Below, piece by piece: positions 61,752-64,000 of a stretch of 64,000 nt of DNA (position 1 is the first letter of the stretch; the number at the start of each line of letters is the position of its first letter). Location of the stretch: assembly GCF_010501065.1 (NCBI RefSeq), contig NZ_QVMM01000011.1, positions 1 through 64,000 on the forward strand, given 5' to 3'. Under the pieces are notes generated by a model. The model had not been told where the DNA came from. It made no database searches and saw nothing but the letters and a program-made list of their open reading frames with translations. Both the position numbers and the translations under genes were made by a program. This stretch comes from Dysgonomonas sp. 216 (GTDB lineage Bacteria; Bacteroidota; Bacteroidia; Bacteroidales; Dysgonomonadaceae).

Positions 61752-64000
61752 ATGTTAAGAACATTTATAGACAGGCCCGTACTATCAACCGTGATATCTA
61801 TTATCATTGTTGTGTTGGGGATTATAGGCCTAGTAACATTGCCTGTGGAACAATATCCGGATATTGCGCCACCAACAGTACAGGTGTCAGCAACATATCC
61901 GGGGGCTAATGCCGATGTGGTAATGAACAGTGTGGTTATACCACTCGAAGAGCAAATAAATGGAGTAGAGGGTATGACATATATGACATCTACTGCCATG
62001 AATAATGGTATGGCTACCATTCGGGTATTTTTTAAACAAGGGGTTAATCCCGATATTGCTGCGGTAAACGTACAAAATCTTGCCGCCCGTGCAAATCCTT
62101 TATTACCAGCTGAGGTAACACAAACAGGGGTAACCGTACAAAAGCAACAGAATAGTACTATTCTGGGTTTAACAATATCGACAGAGAATCCCGATTACGA
62201 TGGTGAGTTTATTCAAAACTATGCTAATATAAATATTCTGCCTCAAATTAAACGTGTTTATGGGGTAGGGGATGCCAATGTATTTGGGGCAAAAGACTAT
62301 TCGATGCGTGTATGGTTAAAGCCCGATGTTATGGCTTCTTACAAAATATCAGCGCAAGAAGTTATTGCTGCTTTGCAAGATCAGAATATAGAAGCTGCTC
62401 CGGGAGAGCTTGGAGCTAATAGTAATCAGGCATTTCAGTATACATTAAAGTTTACGGGTAAATTAAAAACAGCCGAACAATTTCAGGATATTATTATTCG
62501 CTCGCAAGGCGGGCAACTTCTACGTTTAAAAGATGTTGCAAATGTAGAACTAGGTGCGGTAAGTTATGCTGTGTATTCTAAAATGAATAAGAATGAAGAA
62601 TCGGTCTTCATTTCAATTAGCCAAACAGCAGGTTCTAATGCTCAGCAAGTAATCGAAGATGTAAAAGCTGTACTAAAAGAAGCCGAATTAACTTTGCCGG
62701 CAGGAGTAAAGGTTAACTATATAATGGACTCCAGCGAATTCCTTGATGAGTCGATAAGCAAAGTAGTTTCTACTTTAATCGAGGCGTTCTTACTTGTGTT
62801 CTTAGTTGTATTTGTTTTCTTGCAGGATGTTCGTTCAACATTGATACCTGCTATAGCTGTACCTGTGGCTATTGTCGGAACATTCTTCTTTTTGCAGGTA
62901 TTTGGTTTCTCTATAAACTTGCTTACTCTGTTTGCGTTAGTATTGGCTATTGGTATTGTGGTGGACGATGCTATTGTGGTCGTCGAGGCTGTCCATGCCC
63001 AATTGGACGCGGGAGAGAAAGACCCTCGCGAAGCAACTTTGAAGGCGATGAAAGAAATAGCTCCGGCTATTATTTCTATAACCTTGGTTATGTCTGCGGT
63101 ATTTATTCCAGTGAGTTTTATTGGAGGAACAACAGGTATATTTTTCCAGCAATTCGGATTAACTCTTGCCGTCTCAATTCTTATATCGGCAGTGAATGCC
63201 TTAACGCTAAGTCCGGCTCTTTGTGCATTATTCCTGAAAGGACACGACGAGAATGAACATGGTAAGAAGAAAAACTTTATAGAGAAGTTCTACTACTATT
63301 TTAATATAGCCTTTAATGCAGGAACTCGTAAATATAAGAACTCTTTGCACTTCTTAGGAAAAAAAGGACATCGTTGGATCACTCTAGCTATAATTTTGGT
63401 GGCATCTGTAATTTTGTTCGGCTTAATGAAAGTGTTACCAACCGGATTTGTGCCGAATGAAGATAGTGGTGGTGTAATGGGATTCGTAACTTTGCCTCCG
63501 GGAGCATCGCTCGACCGTTCCGATTCGATTGTAAATAAAGTTATAGATATAGCTCAGGAAATAGAAGGGGTACAAAGTGTAACTAATATCACAGGGGTTA
63601 ACTTTATGAGTGGTTTAGGTAGCTCGTATGGTACTGTTATCGTAAAGATGGACCCATGGGGTGAACGTAAACTTACAACAAATGAGGTCGCTAATATTTT
63701 AACTCAAAAAACCAAAGAGATAAATGAAGCTACATTCTTCTTTATGGCAACACCAACCCTGCAAGGGTTTGGGCTTGGTTTCGGGGTCGAAATGCAGATG
63801 CAAGACCGTATGGGGGGCGATATAAACGAGTTTTATGAGTTTACAAAAGATTTTGTAGCTAAAATGAATGCTCGGGACGATGTTATGGCTGCAATGACTA
63901 ACTTCAATCCTAACTTCCCTCAAAAACAGATAGATGCAGATATTGCGAAGATTAAAGCTGCAGGACTGACGCTTTCGCAAGTGATGGGTACTTTACAGGC
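61752..64000 (+). CDS. RND efflux transporter permease (5' part; continues beyond window)
   Basis: Open from the ATG at 61752 to the window edge, about 749 codons, so it lacks only the C-terminal quarter. It begins MLRTFIDRPVLSTVISIII and shows the AcrB-type pattern: TVQVSATYPGANADVV, the Asp pair of the proton relay (about D404, D405 in GIVVDDAIVVVEAV) and the second transmembrane block start (ITLAIILVASVILFGL). Closer to AcrB/BmeB than to the first pump. An outer-membrane channel gene probably follows beyond the window. Confidence 0.95.
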   Translation, partial: MLRTFIDRPVLSTVISIIIVVLGIIGLVTLPVEQYPDIAPPTVQVSATYPGANADVVMNSVVIPLEEQINGVEGMTYMTSTAMNNGMATIRVFFKQGVNPDIAAVNVQNLAARANPLLPAEVTQTGVTVQKQQNSTILGLTISTENPDYDGEFIQNYANINILPQIKRVYGVGDANVFGAKDYSMRVWLKPDVMASYKISAQEVIAALQDQNIEAAPGELGANSNQAFQYTLKFTGKLKTAEQFQDIIIRSQGGQLLRLKDVANVELGAVSYAVYSKMNKNEESVFISISQTAGSNAQQVIEDVKAVLKEAELTLPAGVKVNYIMDSSEFLDESISKVVSTLIEAFLLVFLVVFVFLQDVRSTLIPAIAVPVAIVGTFFFLQVFGFSINLLTLFALVLAIGIVVDDAIVVVEAVHAQLDAGEKDPREATLKAMKEIAPAIISITLVMSAVFIPVSFIGGTTGIFFQQFGLTLAVSILISAVNALTLSPALCALFLKGHDENEHGKKKNFIEKFYYYFNIAFNAGTRKYKNSLHFLGKKGHRWITLAIILVASVILFGLMKVLPTGFVPNEDSGGVMGFVTLPPGASLDRSDSIVNKVIDIAQEIEGVQSVTNITGVNFMSGLGSSYGTVIVKMDPWGERKLTTNEVANILTQKTKEINEATFFFMATPTLQGFGLGFGVEMQMQDRMGGDINEFYEFTKDFVAKMNARDDVMAAMTNFNPNFPQKQIDADIAKIKAAGLTLSQVMGTLQ

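Overview
This window looks like a chromosome segment of a Bacteroidota (order Bacteroidales) bacterium, plausibly Dysgonomonas or a close relative; the genus is a guess from gene content and style. The evidence is a SusC/SusD pair, proteins ending in type IX secretion (T9SS) sorting-like domains, several Bacteroidetes-only DUF families, AT-rich DNA, almost no Shine-Dalgarno sequences, and many promoters of the Bacteroidetes form TTTG-N19..21-TAnnTTTG. No rRNA, tRNA, CRISPR array, prophage or intact insertion sequence was seen.

Layout. 0.4-3.4 kb: release factor RF3, a tiny Cys/Lys-repeat secreted protein and a NUDIX-like regulator whose catalytic box is broken. 3.5-9.9 kb: a compact minus-strand cluster for unsaturated uronate (pectin or glycosaminoglycan breakdown product) catabolism: kduI, a DUF4861 lipoprotein, kdgK, kduD, eda and a hexuronate-type MFS transporter, with one clear promoter upstream of kduI. 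10-24.4 kb: mostly minus-strand housekeeping genes: a long PurF-like amidotransferase, a Pit phosphate transporter with its DUF47/PhoU-like partner, a LolC/E-type permease with rbfA and an O-methyltransferase, aroQ-pyk, uvrB, and queD-queE-rnz. 24.6-32.9 kb: plus-strand DUF3078 protein, POT peptide transporter, a 737-residue T9SS-type surface protein overlapping a small membrane protein, rplY, pth, and a thioredoxin-fold protein without active-site cysteines behind a structured leader. 33-37.8 kb: minus-strand zinc-ribbon coiled-coil protein, Nif3-like protein, an EEP-family phosphatase/nuclease and two tandem rhomboid proteases. 38-49 kb: HU, argS, then SusC-SusD-lipoprotein-M16 peptidase, which suggests peptide uptake more than glycan uptake. 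49.9-54.1 kb: dnaN, a DnaQ-like exonuclease and small envelope proteins. 54.3-64 kb: a complete RND efflux set (MFP-RND-OMF) followed by a MarR regulator and a second RND set that runs off the window.

The most unusual signal is non-coding. A dispersed repeat occurs four times (340-416, 16739-16817 reversed, 49516-49592, 49711-49787). Each copy has two heptamers (consensus YGTCAGR) spaced 9 nt start to start, then TTTT, then a spacer of 39 or 40 nt whose sequence is not conserved, then a palindrome ATTCTA-nnTTRA-TAGAAT with a fixed 6-nt loop. Conserved end modules at fixed distance around a variable spacer suggest a protein-bound site or a small mobile palindromic element. The next most interesting item is the three-hairpin leader before the cysteine-less thioredoxin-like gene at 32.4 kb.
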